The notes: a model not told the origin generated them from the letters alone. Counted from the stretch's first letter, positions 1 to 12,188 are shown. The stretch: 64,000 nucleotides of DNA from Ryuthela nishihirai (GCA_038380435.1 JAWZYU010000009.1:68973901-69037900), one strand, 5' to 3'. Made by a program: numbers and translations.

Positions 1-205
1 ATCGCCCCTGGTTGGGTGAATTCATAGGTAATCAACTCTAAATAGCAGTGCCTGATTTACAGCTGACGCACCCCTTCGCACACGAAGTGATAATGTGCAG
101 CAGTTTTTCAGTTTCGTAAAAAAAAACATTTCTTTGCTCTCACAACCATGAAGAAACAAAATAATGTAATCGAAATGGATATAGGAAATTGCTGTTAGTA
201 GAGCA

Positions 206-525
206 TTGAAATTTATCCCCCGAAAAGCATCCGGCTTTCGGTCAGAAATGGATGCTTTACAGTTGGAAAGCTGGGTTTGGAAAGGTGGGCCATCATTTAG
301 ATGCAAAGGCAATCCGTGGTCCCCTGTGCTGGACAGTCCTACCCTGTGCATTAAAGAACACATTGGATGGCCTTGACGAGAGGCGTCCATCTGTGTCCTA
401 GGAGCTGTCCAGTTGATCCTCTACCCCCAACCTTCTATGATCCCTTGGAAGTTTTGTGACTTGACCATTTAGTCCATTTTCTGCGAAAATGTGCCTCTGA
501 GAGGTAAAAGCCCATCCTAACCTCC
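206..525 (+). mobile_element. tRNA-headed SINE, 5'-truncated copy
   Basis: This copy lacks the tRNA-like head and starts in the body near the motif that reads GAGATTTATCTCC in better copies. Recognisable blocks follow in order: TTGGAAAGG, a CCGTGGTCCC-like stretch, the ATTGGATGGCCTTGACGAG block and the 3' end CTCTGAGAGGTAAAA. It is strongly diverged, so it is probably an old insertion. Reverse-strand open frames over it are by-products of the SINE. Confidence 0.75.
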
Positions 526-969
526 CTTTTGTAAAACACAGACTTTCTATGCTCGAGAAGACAAAGAGAACTGTCTGTATATCAAAATTCACCGTTACAA
601 TGATGATTTTTTTTTTATTTGTCAGCACATTTCTTTTTATATGATGCTTTACATTACTCTGCATACCAGATTTATATTCACTAGAGGGAAGAAACTGACA
701 GTTATGAATCCATGATATTAATCAGTGATAAGTAATCACACTATCCGCCTTCGGCACTCGAGAACACCCTGATTCGATCCTGATCGAGTCTACCAGATGA
801 GATAAGGCGGCAGCGTTTTACTAAGTATGGTTGTGAAGGAAATGGTGGTAGATTATCTTTTCGCGGCAGTTCAATCGTCGAGGAGCAACTACTACCTTCT
901 GACTATGTACTCGGTGTAAAAGGCTCCTTGTTTTAAGGAATGATCTGAAACTGTTATCATACATCAGCT
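526..969. other. unassigned AT-rich sequence
   Basis: I see no gene, RNA or recognisable repeat here. The stretch from about 740 to 900 is a little richer in GC but has no long open frame. Confidence 0.5.
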
Positions 970-1385
970 GATATAAGATTATCTCTGATGAAGCGTATAA
1001 GAAATACTTTCTTTATAATACTAAATAAGATGAAGCATTTAAGAGATGCTTTCTTTATAAAACTATCTCAGATGATGCATTTAAGAGATGCTTTCTTTAT
1101 AAGACTATCTCAGATGAAGCGTTTAAGAGATGCTTTCTTTAAAAGACTATCTTAGATGAAGCGTTTAAGAGATGCTTTCTTTATAAAACTATCTCAGATG
1201 AAGCGTTTAAGAGATGCTTTTCATATGACTATCTCAAATGAAGCGTGAAAGAGATACTTTCTTTATAAGACTAAATAAGATCAAGCGTTTAATAGATGCT
1301 ATCTTTATAAGACTATCTCAGATGAAGCGTTTAACAGATGCTTTCTTTATAAAACTATCTCAGATGAAGTTTTAAAAGATACTGA
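970..1385. repeat. ~42-bp tandem repeat array
   Basis: About nine to ten head-to-tail copies of a roughly 42-bp unit containing CTATCTCAGATGAAGCGTTT and AAGAGATGCTTTCTTTATAA. Outer copies have more substitutions and small deletions than inner ones, as expected for a minisatellite that expands from the middle. No open frame runs through it. Confidence 0.9.
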
Positions 1386-2480
1386 TTCTTAGGATTAGTT
1401 CCTACTATGAAGTCTCCTGGTAAGAAACGTACAAGTGCAATAATTCTGAATAAAGTCCTAGAAACAAAACTCTGAAGAATGGCATAACTAGGGTAGCTCA
1501 ACACTGACTCCAGGTATTCATCGGTTATACACTATTATTTTGATGATAAGTTCTATCGCAAATACTGTTTTTTTATGAAACCGTGATGTAGAATAGCATT
1601 TATGAAACCGCCTTCACAAAGGAAATTCGATTATCATAATGATCATTCTTGAAGAAGTTCAGTGGATGTTTCAGTACGCCTTTTATCTGCAAGCCCCAAG
1701 ACGGCATCACTCAGACGGCTTTCAACACCACTTTTCGTAGCATACTCAATTTGTAAGAATTAAGGACAAGTTTTTAAATCTCTTTGCTCAACAATAGGTA
1801 ACTAAGGTAGCTCCGACTAATATTGCAACAAAGCTGAGTTCAAAATTTCTAAACGAACTCTATTATTACTCGCTTTTAATCCTCCTCTTCGTTTAAGACC
1901 AGATATTATTCTTCCTTATTCAGACTTCTGCAAACAGCATCTTATTTATGATGATCTCCTTATTGTTAAATTATACACCAAATAAAACACAAAAACTATC
2001 GCTATTACACGCATTTCTTACAGCATGGGATTTTCATCTTGAAGCATTACGACATAACTTTCTATCACTCTTTCTATCTACTTCGTTTCCGTAATAATTT
2101 ATATGAACCATCTTTAAAACAAGTCGGGAAACTTCCCAACAAACATTACCTTTGCTAACTTATTTTCGTTTTTTCTTTAAAAAGCAAGCATTTTCTTTAG
2201 CACGACTCACGCAACAAAAGAGACTCTGCGGAACTCTTACAGACCCATTAGTATTTCTTGGAAGAAAAACAAACATGTGACAATACTAACAGCTGGCATT
2301 ATTTTACGAAAGTTACAACAAACGGTCATGAGCACAAAATTTTGGAGCCGAAATAACGCGAAATAATGCTCAAATGATTCGTCGTTTATCAGAACAGTCG
2401 CTTTAGCGCATGGAGCCCCATAAGTAACCTTTCCTACTAAACGAACAAGCCTCTGTTTCACGACACTAGCAACTTCTCTC
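1386..2480. other. unassigned AT-rich sequence
   Basis: Only short chance open frames are present. A 74-codon reverse-strand frame at 2237-2461 resembles nothing I recognise. No repeat structure is evident by eye. Confidence 0.5.
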
Positions 2481-2516
2481 CCTTTTTTTTATCTCATCGT
2501 CCCTCTTCAATCTCCA

Positions 2517-2739
2517 TATAAATAGTGTGAAGCTCGTGTGGTTTTTGTTGGCAGCGCCTGCAGCACGCCTCTCGGCTCAGGTAATAACAATAACGGAGGT
2601 GAAATGGCGCCAATAAATCTGGCCGGCTATCGGTCCAGAGGACAGCTATAGCCGGGGGCTGCCCGACATACTACCGGACACTGAAACGACAAAGTTGCCT
2701 CTTTTCCGACTAGCCTTGCGTGATGCTACTATGGTGAGT
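2517..2739 (+). promoter_or_regulatory. candidate TATA promoter and first exon with splice donor
   Basis: A consensus TATAAATA box lies at 2517-2524 in AT-rich DNA. Just downstream, from about 2545 to 2720, composition changes sharply to GC-rich. The block ends in ATG directly followed by GTGAGT, a good splice donor with GT at 2734-2735. ATG codons lie at 2723-2725 and 2731-2733, so a first coding exon could carry only a few residues. An earlier ATG near 2604 is followed by a stop after about 15 codons. This arrangement fits a core promoter with a short first exon, but no downstream exon was found and chance is possible. Confidence 0.3.
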
Positions 2740-4319
2740 TGTCCAATTTCTTTTTGGCATTTTTGTTCTTGTTTTAAACATTTTTTTCTCCATTCAAAAC
2801 TATGACTTTTGTTTTTCCTCCTTATTCTAATAATGCTTTGATACCTTAATTTCGTTTGAGCAGTTATCAGGGGGGTTTATACTGGTGATTCAGTTTTTTT
2901 TCACTGATGGAACAATTAATTTATTGAGAGCAGTAAGCTGTCTCATTCTACTATACTCTTCTTAATTTCCTGTTGGATTGGTGTGTTGTTTGTTTACTTA
3001 TTTGTTTGATTGCAAAAGAACTCGTCTCAAAAAACGAATCATCAATATACTGAATCTAGTTCATTTCTTGTAATATTTGAACTATGTATTTTACGCGCAT
3101 ATCTAAACGATTTTGCCAATTCATAATACTCATTAAAATGCATATTTTGTTTTTTCATCAAGCTATTTTCTTGATTCATTAAAAGTATATTTTTTTCCAA
3201 ATTCGTTATTCATTAGAAATGTATGCTTTCGTTTTTAAGTAGATAATTTTTCCTGCGGTTCTTTTTCTGCGGTTTGAGAACGTAGCAAGAATTTTTGGTT
3301 TCTTCTAGTGGTTCTTCATTACGTTTGGATTGGCATACTTGGATCGTTTTTTTATTTTATATTACATATTTGGATCGTTTTAATTCTTCAATAAATAAAC
3401 TAAAGTACGTCTTCAGATACAGAGTGAGCTGTATACGTAGCATGGAACCGAAATGGTCCCAAACAATCGACCGAGAGGTGCACAACAACTAGCCAGTATT
3501 TAAATATCACCAATTAGATTACTGCAATATTCAGCATTTTCATCCACTATTCTTTTAACTAATAAAATTTGTTGAAATAATATTATAAGATTAAATAAAA
3601 ATAACAGAAAATGTACAATAAATGGTGTGCAATTTTCGCTTTCAACGAGCTATCGAATGTTGAAATTGGTGAACACAGTGAAAACTTAATCAAAGATTGA
3701 AAATGTCTTAAAGAAATACTTGAAAAGCAACTTAAAAAACGCACACAAAAAATACACCCCACCAATATTTCATTTTTTAAGTGAAATAATACAACGCAAT
3801 TTTCAGTGTTAACTTTGAGATGTTTCAAAATATTTCCGGAACCTATGATGGGGTAAACAAGTTTCCACGGATAAGATTCCAATACAACATTTTTTTACGG
3901 GAAAGGTTTCGGGGTGGTGAGAGTACAGGAGCCATCTAAAATTTTTCATTTCTACTAAAAAGTCTGCATGAACTGGGGTTAGAGCGCAAAAATAGACTTA
4001 ATAAAAACAAAAATTTGTATAGAAAAGGGGGGTTAAGGATTCTAGATATCCCCCTTTAGTGATTGAAACCATTCCCAATCGTTTCCGTCACTACGAGTTT
4101 TTTCATGCGATTTATAATTTCAAAGCGGGGCATTTTGGGGTTCCCGTCAGTCTTTTCGGAGAAGCGGGACATGTCTCTGAAAATAGGGACATATATCACC
4201 TCAACCGTACCCTGTGTACGTTTAAGAGAAGAGAGGTTGGGGAAAGAGCTGGGGAGGTTTGAAAGAAGGGGGAAGGGAAGGAAAATTGGGGAAGGGTGTG
4301 ATATCCTGTAAGCTCTGAT
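2740..4319. other. unassigned AT-rich sequence
   Basis: Mostly T- and A-rich DNA with no gene or clear repeat. If the promoter candidate upstream is real, this would be the start of a first intron. A purine-rich GGGGAAGGG-type patch lies at about 4230-4300. Confidence 0.45.
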
Positions 4320-5030
4320 CCCGTCCGACTAAGTCAGATGTGATGACTTGCCTATTCAGAATGCGATGAGACTGGGCCAAATGTCGTGGCCGCCGGACGA
4401 TGATGAAATTATTGCTCTATTTAACTTCACCCTCACTTCGGTGAAAAGACAGGTTCGCAGGTTTTTAGGCCCTTGGCACTTTATGCCTCTGACCCGCTGT
4501 GTTGAATGTTGAATAAAAATAGTCAATCAATTAACTGCACGAGAGTTAGATAGGGACGACAGTTTATTTACACTTTATACACTCAAGTGCTGGGGATGCG
4601 CTGAACTCCGTGGGCCTTTGCTGCCTTGCTGCTGCAAACATTAATAATGAGGTGGAGAATCGCACACTCTGCAAGTTCTCACTTTACAGACCTCAATCTC
4701 GGCGAAAGGATAATCAGCCTTTGCCTACACTGTGGTTCACTCTGAATCCACAAAACTGTTATCAGATATATATCTGTTATAAGAATCTCGATTCCCTTTA
4801 GAATCGCACCCTCCCTTCGAGGGTTACCTCGAGTAAGACAGCGTCCTTTTGACACGTGTCGAAACGACCTTCCTCGCTTGACAGCTACGCACAAAACTGA
4901 TGCTTCCATCCCCTCACCCTAGCCTCATGCGTGGACCCCACGCCCCATGCTAGTCATATACGGCTATAAACGACTTCTGGTACTGAGCTGATGCAAGCAG
5001 CAAGTTCCGACCCGAAAACAGCATCCTATG
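4320..5030 (-). other. GC-richer block with LTR-like signal layout (tentative)
   Basis: Composition is clearly less AT-rich than on either side. Read on the minus strand, a TATAAAG element (4573-4579) is followed closely by AATAAA (4563-4568). That spacing is typical of the U3/R part of an LTR and is also seen in the better-supported solo LTR at 56.1 kb. I could not define matching TG...CA ends or a target duplication. A decayed LTR is only one reading; an unrelated GC-rich sequence is equally possible. Confidence 0.25.
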
Positions 5031-5156
5031 AGTCACGCACACCCCCATCCAGCACTCAAGGACACACTTAATACATACAAATATATACAATAGTAAAATA
5101 CAACAAAAATACAGCAATAAATAAATAAAACTAAATTAGAGGGACACGACAAAGGA

Positions 5157-5266
5157 GTCCACTCCTCCCAACCTTCTCTGAGCGTTTTAGGGCCTTGTGA
5201 CACTGGCCAATTAGTCCATGTGCGTAGAAAAATGCCGCTCAGAGGTAAAACAACTAATCCAATCCA
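5157..5266 (+). mobile_element. tRNA-headed SINE, 3' fragment
   Basis: Only the last ~110 bp of the SINE is present: the CCAACCTTCTCTGAGC block, the GGCCAATTAGTCCATG block and the terminal GCCGCTCAGAGGTAAAACAA, followed by a CCAATCC tail. The head and body are missing. Confidence 0.8.
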
Positions 5267-5287
5267 ATTTGAAACCCGGATCAAGGT

Positions 5288-5420
5288 GGCTTTGAGAATG
5301 CTAGTAAGGGTAATGGAGGCCAATTATTAAACTGCGCATATTTGGCGAATTTTTCTAAAACTCTTCTAAAACGAAGGTGGAAATATTACACTGCAATGGA
5401 AATTCAGTCTCTTGCCGAAA
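5288..5420 (+). repeat. dispersed repeat D2, copy 1
   Basis: This block shares GAGAATGCTAGTAAGGGTAA, a following GGAGGC, and an internal GTCTCTTGCC motif with a block at 13.8 kb. The two copies are diverged between the shared blocks. I cannot assign the family. Confidence 0.5.
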
Positions 5421-5501
5421 AAAGATAAATAAAAGCCGAAAAAAGATAAATAAAAGCCGAAAAAAGATAAATGGGGGCCCCCATTTATCTTTTTTCGGCT
5501 T
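5413..5501. repeat. 21-bp triplet repeat ending in a perfect 48-bp palindrome
   Basis: GCCGAAAAAAGATAAATAAAA is repeated from about 5413. The last copy is continued by its own inverse, so 5454-5501 is a perfect palindrome of 24-bp arms with no spacer, centred on GGGGG/CCCCC at 5477/5478. The strand could fold into a long hairpin or cruciform. No promoter or terminator role can be read from it. Confidence 0.9.
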
Positions 5502-5569
5502 GAGTGCATCACTTGCCTCTCATCCAATTATTTTGTTCTTGATCCGGAGCTACTACTAGATATCAATTT

Positions 5570-5973
5570 TCATTCCCTAACACGTGTAGATCACAGTTGG
5601 GCCATAAAGAAAGCTCTCTGTAGCCTTTAAAGACACTCCGGATTTAAAATTTTGCAATGTTTCTGTGATTTATGACCCGAATTACTCCTAGATTCAGATT
5701 TTCATGCTCAACTTGCGGTCAAGTACATGAGGAAGCACAAGGTACCAAAATCTGCGAAATGAAAAGGATAGTTCGTGATGATGTCACAGTCCATGGGAGA
5801 GTTCTGTCGTCAGCAACGACCAAAGCAACTCCTGGTAATCCTTCTTGATGATTCTGTATCAAAGAGTCTGAGCGGGAGGAGGTGAGCAGTGTTCACAAAG
5901 CTAACATAGAGCGCAAAATTGAATATACATATTAAATATGAGACCCAAGTACCACCAGTTGCCGTTCAGCTAA
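5570..5973 (+). mobile_element. Helitron-like element, 3' part
   Basis: The 3' half resembles the end of the copy at 39.7-40.5 kb: a GATGATGTCACAG-type block, GAATATACATATTAAA, then a GCCGTT(C/T)AGC end. Here the end reads CTAA at 5970-5973, followed by T, which matches the CTRR terminus and A|T insertion site of Helitrons. The 5' part (to about 5735) resembles the tandem units at 63.5-64.0 kb. The 5' TC end is missing. No helicase/Rep coding sequence is present, so this would be non-autonomous. Confidence 0.45.
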
Positions 5974-5989
5974 TATAAAACAAAAACTT

Positions 5990-8575
5990 TTATTATACTT
6001 AGACAAGAATTACAAAGAACAAACATATAGTTTCTACATTTTGAAGCATAATTCACAGAAAGTAATAGATAAGAGAAAAAGTAAATAGTCGTTTTTGGTT
6101 TCTTAACCTTTTTTTCACTACATCTCTCTCTTGGCCTTTTTTACTCCCTTTTTCGTCTTTTCGTTTAATACGTCCTTTCCACCTTTTCTTCCTTCGACTG
6201 TACATGTTACTGATCCTCTTGGGAATTCAATTCCTCTTCTGTATGGCTTTCTTTCGCTTCCAGCTTCTTCTTCTTCTGGCTAGGCATTTCTTTTTCTCCT
6301 CCTCTTCCGACTCTCAGCTTCTCGTTCTGCCCAGTTCACTCTACGGATGAATCGATGCGCTGTAATAGTCACCAGCCGTGACGAATGCGCCATTGAAACA
6401 GAGCACAGATGTATCATAATGTTTGTGGCCAGTCTTAGACATTGATCTCTGGAAACCCCGCTGGTCATGAAGGATGCATATGAAGTACTCTGCATGGAGA
6501 AAGAAACTGGACATGAATTGCAGAAATGCTTCAAAGGAAGAATGCAAGAGACAGGAAGAGAACCCCACGCACTTTGGCATTTTGATCAAAGGGAGTTCTG
6601 AAGCATTTTTTAGATATATTTATATTTTCTTTTCTGACTAAATATCATTCTTAACTGTAAATGTGTTTGGAGTGAGTTTTGTATATATATATATACATTA
6701 TCTTTTTTTAAATTAACCATGGTTTTGTCAATATTTTTTTAGATATTTTTAGTTGTCTAAATCTGGTATTTGTTGAAACAGTTCTTATGTTCATCAATTA
6801 ATTTTGCCAAATAAATGCAGATGGTGTCACAGTCCATGGGACATTATGCCTTTGGAATGTATAAGTAAAGACGACCACCATAAAGATTATGTGGAGCAGA
6901 AAAGTGAAAGTTCAACTTAAACTAAAACGTTAAATAAAATGAAGGAGATTAATTAAATATAGATATGTGGGTCCGAGCCCCGGTAAGGTATGGCTCTTTC
7001 TTTATATGCTGTCTTTCTGTTGAGGTGTCGCTGTTGAGGTTGCATTCATCAAAATCAAGGTACCTATTTTGGGGGGTAAATGAGAAATTTTCTTGAGCCG
7101 GGCGTAATCCTAACCACCAGGCTGAAATTATTTTGTGTAAATACAAGGTACCAGTGATCATACCATAAGTGAAGTAGATTGAAATTTACCAAAAGAAATG
7201 CTTTCCCATTCGGTATTGTCTTATTTGGGAAACAAATTTATCCGGCCTGCTGGACCTTTATCAACTTTCAGTTATATATGTATGCCCATTATCGACATAC
7301 ATTCAAGATCTAATTATGTCTGCTTTTTATTTGCATAAAAGTACTTGTATTCTGGCAAACAAGACATATGTAAATCTTTGCAGGTCACATCATAATACAT
7401 TCATCCACTGTTAAAGATGCAGATTCAGTGTCATTAAATATTCATATTTCAAACTTTTAAACATGTCTCTCTCCAACTTTAAACACATCAACTTAACTGA
7501 CTTGATAACTGCATTGTCAAACTACTCACTGAATATTATAATAGTTCGTGTTTTTCGCACTGCCTTAACACGTTTTCCAAAATTTCACTTATTAATCTAA
7601 GAATATTTCTTCTGAAAATAAGCGCTTTCATTTTCGATTAAAATAAAAACTCAGCTTTTTAATGACGAATAATGTGTTTTCGGGGAAAGCAGAAATTGTT
7701 AGAGAATTGCACTCGATTCTAATAGTTCTAACAAAATCCCGCCGGTCTGAGAGGCAATGAAAAAACCATTTACCAGGAATCTGTGGAGAATGAATATTTA
7801 ATTAAATATGATGCGACTGTGATTAATAATTTATACTTTTATTTAGCGCAACACGCTATTTAAATTACCCATGTCGATATTTTTTTTCGTCCCCACAAAA
7901 TGCAAAATTCTGATCATTAAATGTAACATATGACATCATTTCTTTTCCCTCTCATCTGTGCTAATGTTCAGTATGAGTTCTCCCCATTTAAATCATCTTA
8001 TTTTCTTTCTGAAAAGTGCTTTATCTGAGTTTATATTTAAGTAAATAGAAAATGAATGAATTTTCAGGAGAGCACCCTTTAAATGTCCATCATTTTCACA
8101 AAGAATATCCGATGAGCATAAATAAGTAAGAACTATTAATAGGAACACTCTCTTTTACCCTGGGAGAGGAAGAGAGTAAACGAAGACAACTTGGCGTTTT
8201 AAAGAATAGTCAAGAATTTTTTTGTCATTTTCTCAACATTTTTCAAATGAAGGTTGAAAATGGAAATTTTAAAACGTGATCCATTACAAATATAAGATAT
8301 TTTTTCTCTCAAGAAATAACGCAAGAAACGTTTCCTTATTTCCCAAATTGTACCCATTTTCTTTTTAGTGGCATGATGAGAACAGAAAGAAAGGTAAACA
8401 AATTTCGTTACAAGAATTTAAAGCACAATAGATTATTATATTTTTTCCGAATAACTGATCGATATATGGACAAAAGCAAGACTGATGATTGCTTAAGACT
8501 TCAGTAAGCGATGGACAATCGAGAGATATCATGACTTCTCGTGCATGACGTCGCTCAAAATGCCGTAAAAAATGA
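5990..8575. other. unassigned AT-rich sequence
   Basis: A pyrimidine-rich stretch with TTC runs lies at about 6100-6320. Two overlapping reverse-strand frames at 6280-6590 match no family I know. GATGGTGTCACAGTCCATGG at about 6821 echoes the Helitron-like 3' region and may be another remnant. Short TA runs occur near 6690. Confidence 0.4.
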
Positions 8576-8937
8576 CCCAACTGCTTTTGGAAAGGCCGCC
8601 ATTCTTCGGACGGAACCTTCGTTTCCTCTCGGGAATTGAAATCAGAGAGGGAATTAAATTTCCCTCCCTGAAGGAGATAAATTGAGAGGATAAAATTTTA
8701 AAAAATTATCCAATTTCTTCTTGGAAAGGTTGCCATTCTTAGGATGAAACCTTTGCTTCGTCTCAAGTCTTGAAATCTGAGAGAATATTAAATTTCCCTC
8801 TCTGAAAGACCGAAAATTCTCTCACCCCGAAAATTTAAATTACCCAATTGCTTTTGGAAAGGCTGATGTTCTTTATACAGTATGAATCCATTGTTTCCTC
8901 AAGGAAATTGAAATCTCAGAGAGTATTAAACACAACT
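8576..8937. repeat. ~133-bp tandem repeat, three copies
   Basis: Three direct copies begin near 8576, 8709 and 8843, each with a CCAA(C/T)T...TTGGAAAGG start and an interior with GAAATC(T)GAGAG and ATTAAATTTCCCTC. The copies are clearly diverged, so the duplication is old. There is no coding potential. Confidence 0.8.
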
Positions 8938-9327
8938 GCATATAACTTTGGTAATCACAGGGAATGGGGGAATTTCACAAATTGAAGAGCTCTATCTTAA
9001 TTCTCCTCCACAAAGGCATGAGCTCACGTAACTCTCACCTCCTGCCTTTTCAAGGGTGTGTAGACAGATGTCTGGGTGAATTTTCAAATATCCTGTATGA
9101 CAGGGACATACTTCGTGCGCGTTGAAGAACTCTCAATGATCTTGATATTAAGCTCTTATCTATCTTTCAATAGCTGTCAGGTGGTTGTGATTCTGAAAAC
9201 ATAGTCGTTTGAGTATCAAAAAGAAGTGCCACTCAAGACCAAAAAAGCACCTTAAACTGACAATTATTCAGAGACTTAGATTTTCTATGCTCCTTACGTC
9301 GCATTCTCCCTGCTCTAATTTATAAGT
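8938..9327. other. unassigned sequence
   Basis: No gene or clear repeat was seen between the 133-bp array and the next SINE. Confidence 0.5.
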
Positions 9328-9693
9328 GTGATTGAGCTTGACAGAGTCGGTAGTTCGACAGCCTCAAAAAAAGCAGTTCCTAGGTTCGAGTTACAACCGT
9401 GACAATATTCATATTTATCTCTCTTCCTTTGGTCAGGAAAAGGATACTGATGGCCTTGTAAAGTATATCATCCGTCAGATGGGAACTTAAACCGTGACTC
9501 TATGGGCAGTAGAGCTTCACACTGTGCATAGCAAAGAACATGCTGTATGGTCTTAACGAGAGACTTCATCTGTCTCATAACAGCTGTACACTGGGTTCAC
9601 TTCACCTATCCAATTCTGAGCTTTAGAGTTCCTTGTGTTCTGGCCCACTTAGCCCATTGTATGCAAAAAGTGCCACTTAAAGGAAAGCAACCA
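9328..9693 (+). mobile_element. tRNA-headed SINE, diverged full-length-type copy
   Basis: The head keeps a GGTTCGAGT B-box-like motif. The body shows the GATACTGATGGCCTTG, CCGTCAGATGGGAACTTAAACCGTG, AAAGAACATGCTG and CATTGTATGCAAAAAGTGCC stretches in the family order. The A-box region is damaged. The open frame at 9547-9729 is a by-product. Confidence 0.8.
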
Positions 9694-9906
9694 GGCCAAA
9701 CCTTCCTTTTTTATATCAGTTCAATATAGGGTTGACACGATTGATATCGTAGGAAAAAGAAGTGGAATTATCGGTCTCATCGAATATGCGAAATACTTTT
9801 AGGTGCAGCTAAGATTTAAAATACAAAGAACTGAATGGAACGTCGTTCTGGTGTGTGCCACTTGGAAAACGTTTATAAAAATTAAATTTTAAAGTCATCA
9901 TTGTGG

Positions 9907-10252
9907 GGTTAGAAGTTGGCTCAGACGGTTGTGCACAAGGTACTTAATCTATGGTTCTCAAGTTCGAGTTCCACCTGAGCTCGCTTTGAGATTTAACTCC
10001 ACTAAACCATCACCTTTCCCTCTATCAGAAGGTAGACACCGATGGGCCTGTATATGCAAGTAGGAGAGCAATATTTGTGAATGTTAAAAAGCATTTTGGA
10101 TAGCTTGACGGGAGTCCATCTGTCTCCTAGCAGCTGTTCTTCTATAACTACGCCTACCGTCCAGTGGGTCCCTTTCCCCAACCTTCTCTGAGCCCTTGGG
10201 GTCCTTCTGACCTGGTCACTTAGCCCATTGTGGGGAAAAATTACGCTTAAAG
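9907..10252 (+). mobile_element. tRNA-headed SINE, diverged copy
   Basis: The head carries GTTGGCTCAGACGG (A box) and AAGTTCGAGTTCC (B box), followed by the CACCGATGGGCCTG, GGATAGCTTGACGGG, CCAACCTTCTCTGAGCCC and ACGCTTAAAG blocks. About 60 bp in the middle (the CCGTCCGTCGGATGGGACG region) is missing compared with better copies. Confidence 0.8.
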
Positions 10253-10317
10253 TTTAAAAAATCCAAGTATCCATTGTGATAGACATCCTTTAAGAAACTA
10301 CTGAATAAAGCAAATAT

Positions 10318-10800
10318 TTATTCATTGTCATCATCCTCAAGCCCATGGGCTACAGAGGTTCAATCAGACAGTGCAATTTAGTTCTCCAAGCATATCTGTC
10401 CTGAGCTACATCGGCTGTATCTGGTCACTGGACACCAATTCTAACAAGGTCCTGTTTGATCCTGTTGAATCCTTGTGTCTCCTGTTGAGTCTTCTGTGTA
10501 TGATCCTGTTGTCTGCCTACCGCATCTTAGATCTCTCCCTCTTTCTGAGGTCTTTAGGCATACTGTTCATAATCCAATTCGCTAATCTATAATTATCCAT
10601 ACGGCAACATGGTCAAACCAACGGAGTCTCTCTCTGCACAATATGCTGCTCAAATGAGTTTGCCGACTCTTTTGCTTAACCTCATCATTACTTACAAAGT
10701 TGAACCACCTAATGCCCAAGATACAGCATAAGCATCTATAATCAAAGGCATCAAATTTGCTGTTATCTTGTTTACAAAGGGTCCACGTTTCACTTATCAA
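10318..10800 (-). pseudogene. LINE (non-LTR retrotransposon) 3' end, reverse transcriptase tail
   Basis: The minus-strand frame from 10800 encodes ETWTLCKQDNSKFDAFDYRC and, further on, RERLRWFDHV. This is the familiar C-terminal part of many LINE reverse transcriptases (ETWTL..., a ...AF...RCLR..L.I.W segment, then LRWxGHV). Downstream frames are broken by stops and shifts but still give an RNAWRELN-like tail and CSPWA. A short A/T-rich 3' end with AATAAA follows near 10300. Only the last ~480 bp is present, with no endonuclease or catalytic YADD region, so it is a dead 5'-truncated copy. The LINE clade cannot be fixed from this piece. The 73-codon plus-strand frame over it is a shadow. Confidence 0.7.
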
Positions 10801-12188
10801 ATCAAAAATATAATCTGGTAAGTAACTTATCTTTTATCTGCGATCGAAACTCAAAACTTCGATATTTATTTAAAACTATTTAATTTGCGTAGGAATGAAA
10901 TTTTAAAACATTTTCTACGTGAAAAAAATACGTTTGAAGAGTATTTTAATTGACTTCAAAATGCCAAAATCTGAGATGCTAAATTTTCCTAAAATTTTCG
11001 AGTGAACATATACTTTAAAACAAAGTTCCATGAAAGTATTTGCTTTTACTGAATGATGCAAAAACCTGCTCCTTACAGAGTCTGATTTTATTCGTGCTCC
11101 TGAGCAGAAAGAAGAAAATACCGACACTTCACTAAGCAGTTAATGTCGTTAAGAAAGCTACTGATGTTTGAAACATTCGACACTGATGCATTTTATTGGA
11201 ATTTTTTCTGGTCAATAAACTGCTGCGTAGCTTCGGTTTCATGAGAGTTTGTAGTTTTATGGCCATTTGTTGTTGGTGGCATTATAAGGGCAATACCTCC
11301 ATACTTGCTGGTACACTTCAATGCAATTCCGGTATGACCAATACTCACTGTCATTACATGACACAAAGTTTTAAGTATAGCCTTTCGAACAACGGATACG
11401 CAAAAGAAGTTGAATAGTGTTCGGATCATGTTTTTAAAAAACGTCATTATTTTTCGTTTCGGTGTAAATGAAGAGAAATGGTTTAAGGGCAGCTGAAAAC
11501 CTTATGCTCGTCTATAAATACGGTGACCATTCGTCCTATATTTTTAGGGACAGTCCTATGTATTTATAAAACATCCAGAAAGACGTTTTTGTTCTATATT
11601 TTTTTATTATATCCTTTAAAAAGTCCTATATTTTTTATTCTGTCCTTTAAAAATTCCTATATTTTTATACCAAATAAAAATCGTTGTCTTGTCAGTACTT
11701 TTGATAAACATTTTCCTATTATTTTTGACGAGAATTCAGGAATTAATAAGATTAAAATATTTATAATTCAGTATTATTTAATTGTATTAAATTATTAAAT
11801 AATTCTTGTAATCGTGTGAACCTATAACAAATTTAGTTATTTTATTGACATCTTTGTTACCTATTGGAATAATTTTTTGAATTGGAAATAAAATTAATAT
11901 ATATGTATCATTTGCTTCATTTTAGAGCTTTTTAGGATATTTGCCGCTTTTCGAGGATGACTTTGATAGTTATAGCATAAATGTAATAGTAGTATCATGA
12001 CAAATATTGACGAACAAATAGTATTAATGACAAAAATTGCTAGAAAAATATTTTCCATTGTATCCTCTATCGTTCTCGAAAAAAAATAGTCACCTATCTA
12101 CAACAGCATTCCGCATAACCATGGGATTTGCAATGGTTGCTAAAGGTTCAATGAAGTAATATTAGATAACGGTGGCTTTCTTTTAGAA
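10801..12188. other. unassigned AT-rich sequence
   Basis: Opposed short open frames at 11193-11447 resemble no known protein. A T-rich patch with repeated TCCTATATTTTT motifs lies at 11530-11670. No element ends could be defined. Confidence 0.45.

Noticed and set aside
6280..6590. Two overlapping reverse frames as a processed gene copy
   Set aside because: The Arg/Lys/Glu-rich end comes from a pyrimidine-rich tract; no domain, poly(A) tail or target duplication was visible.
11520..11670. Repeated TCCTATATTTTT motifs as a satellite
   Set aside because: Spacing is irregular and copies are short; T-rich sequence can produce this by chance.
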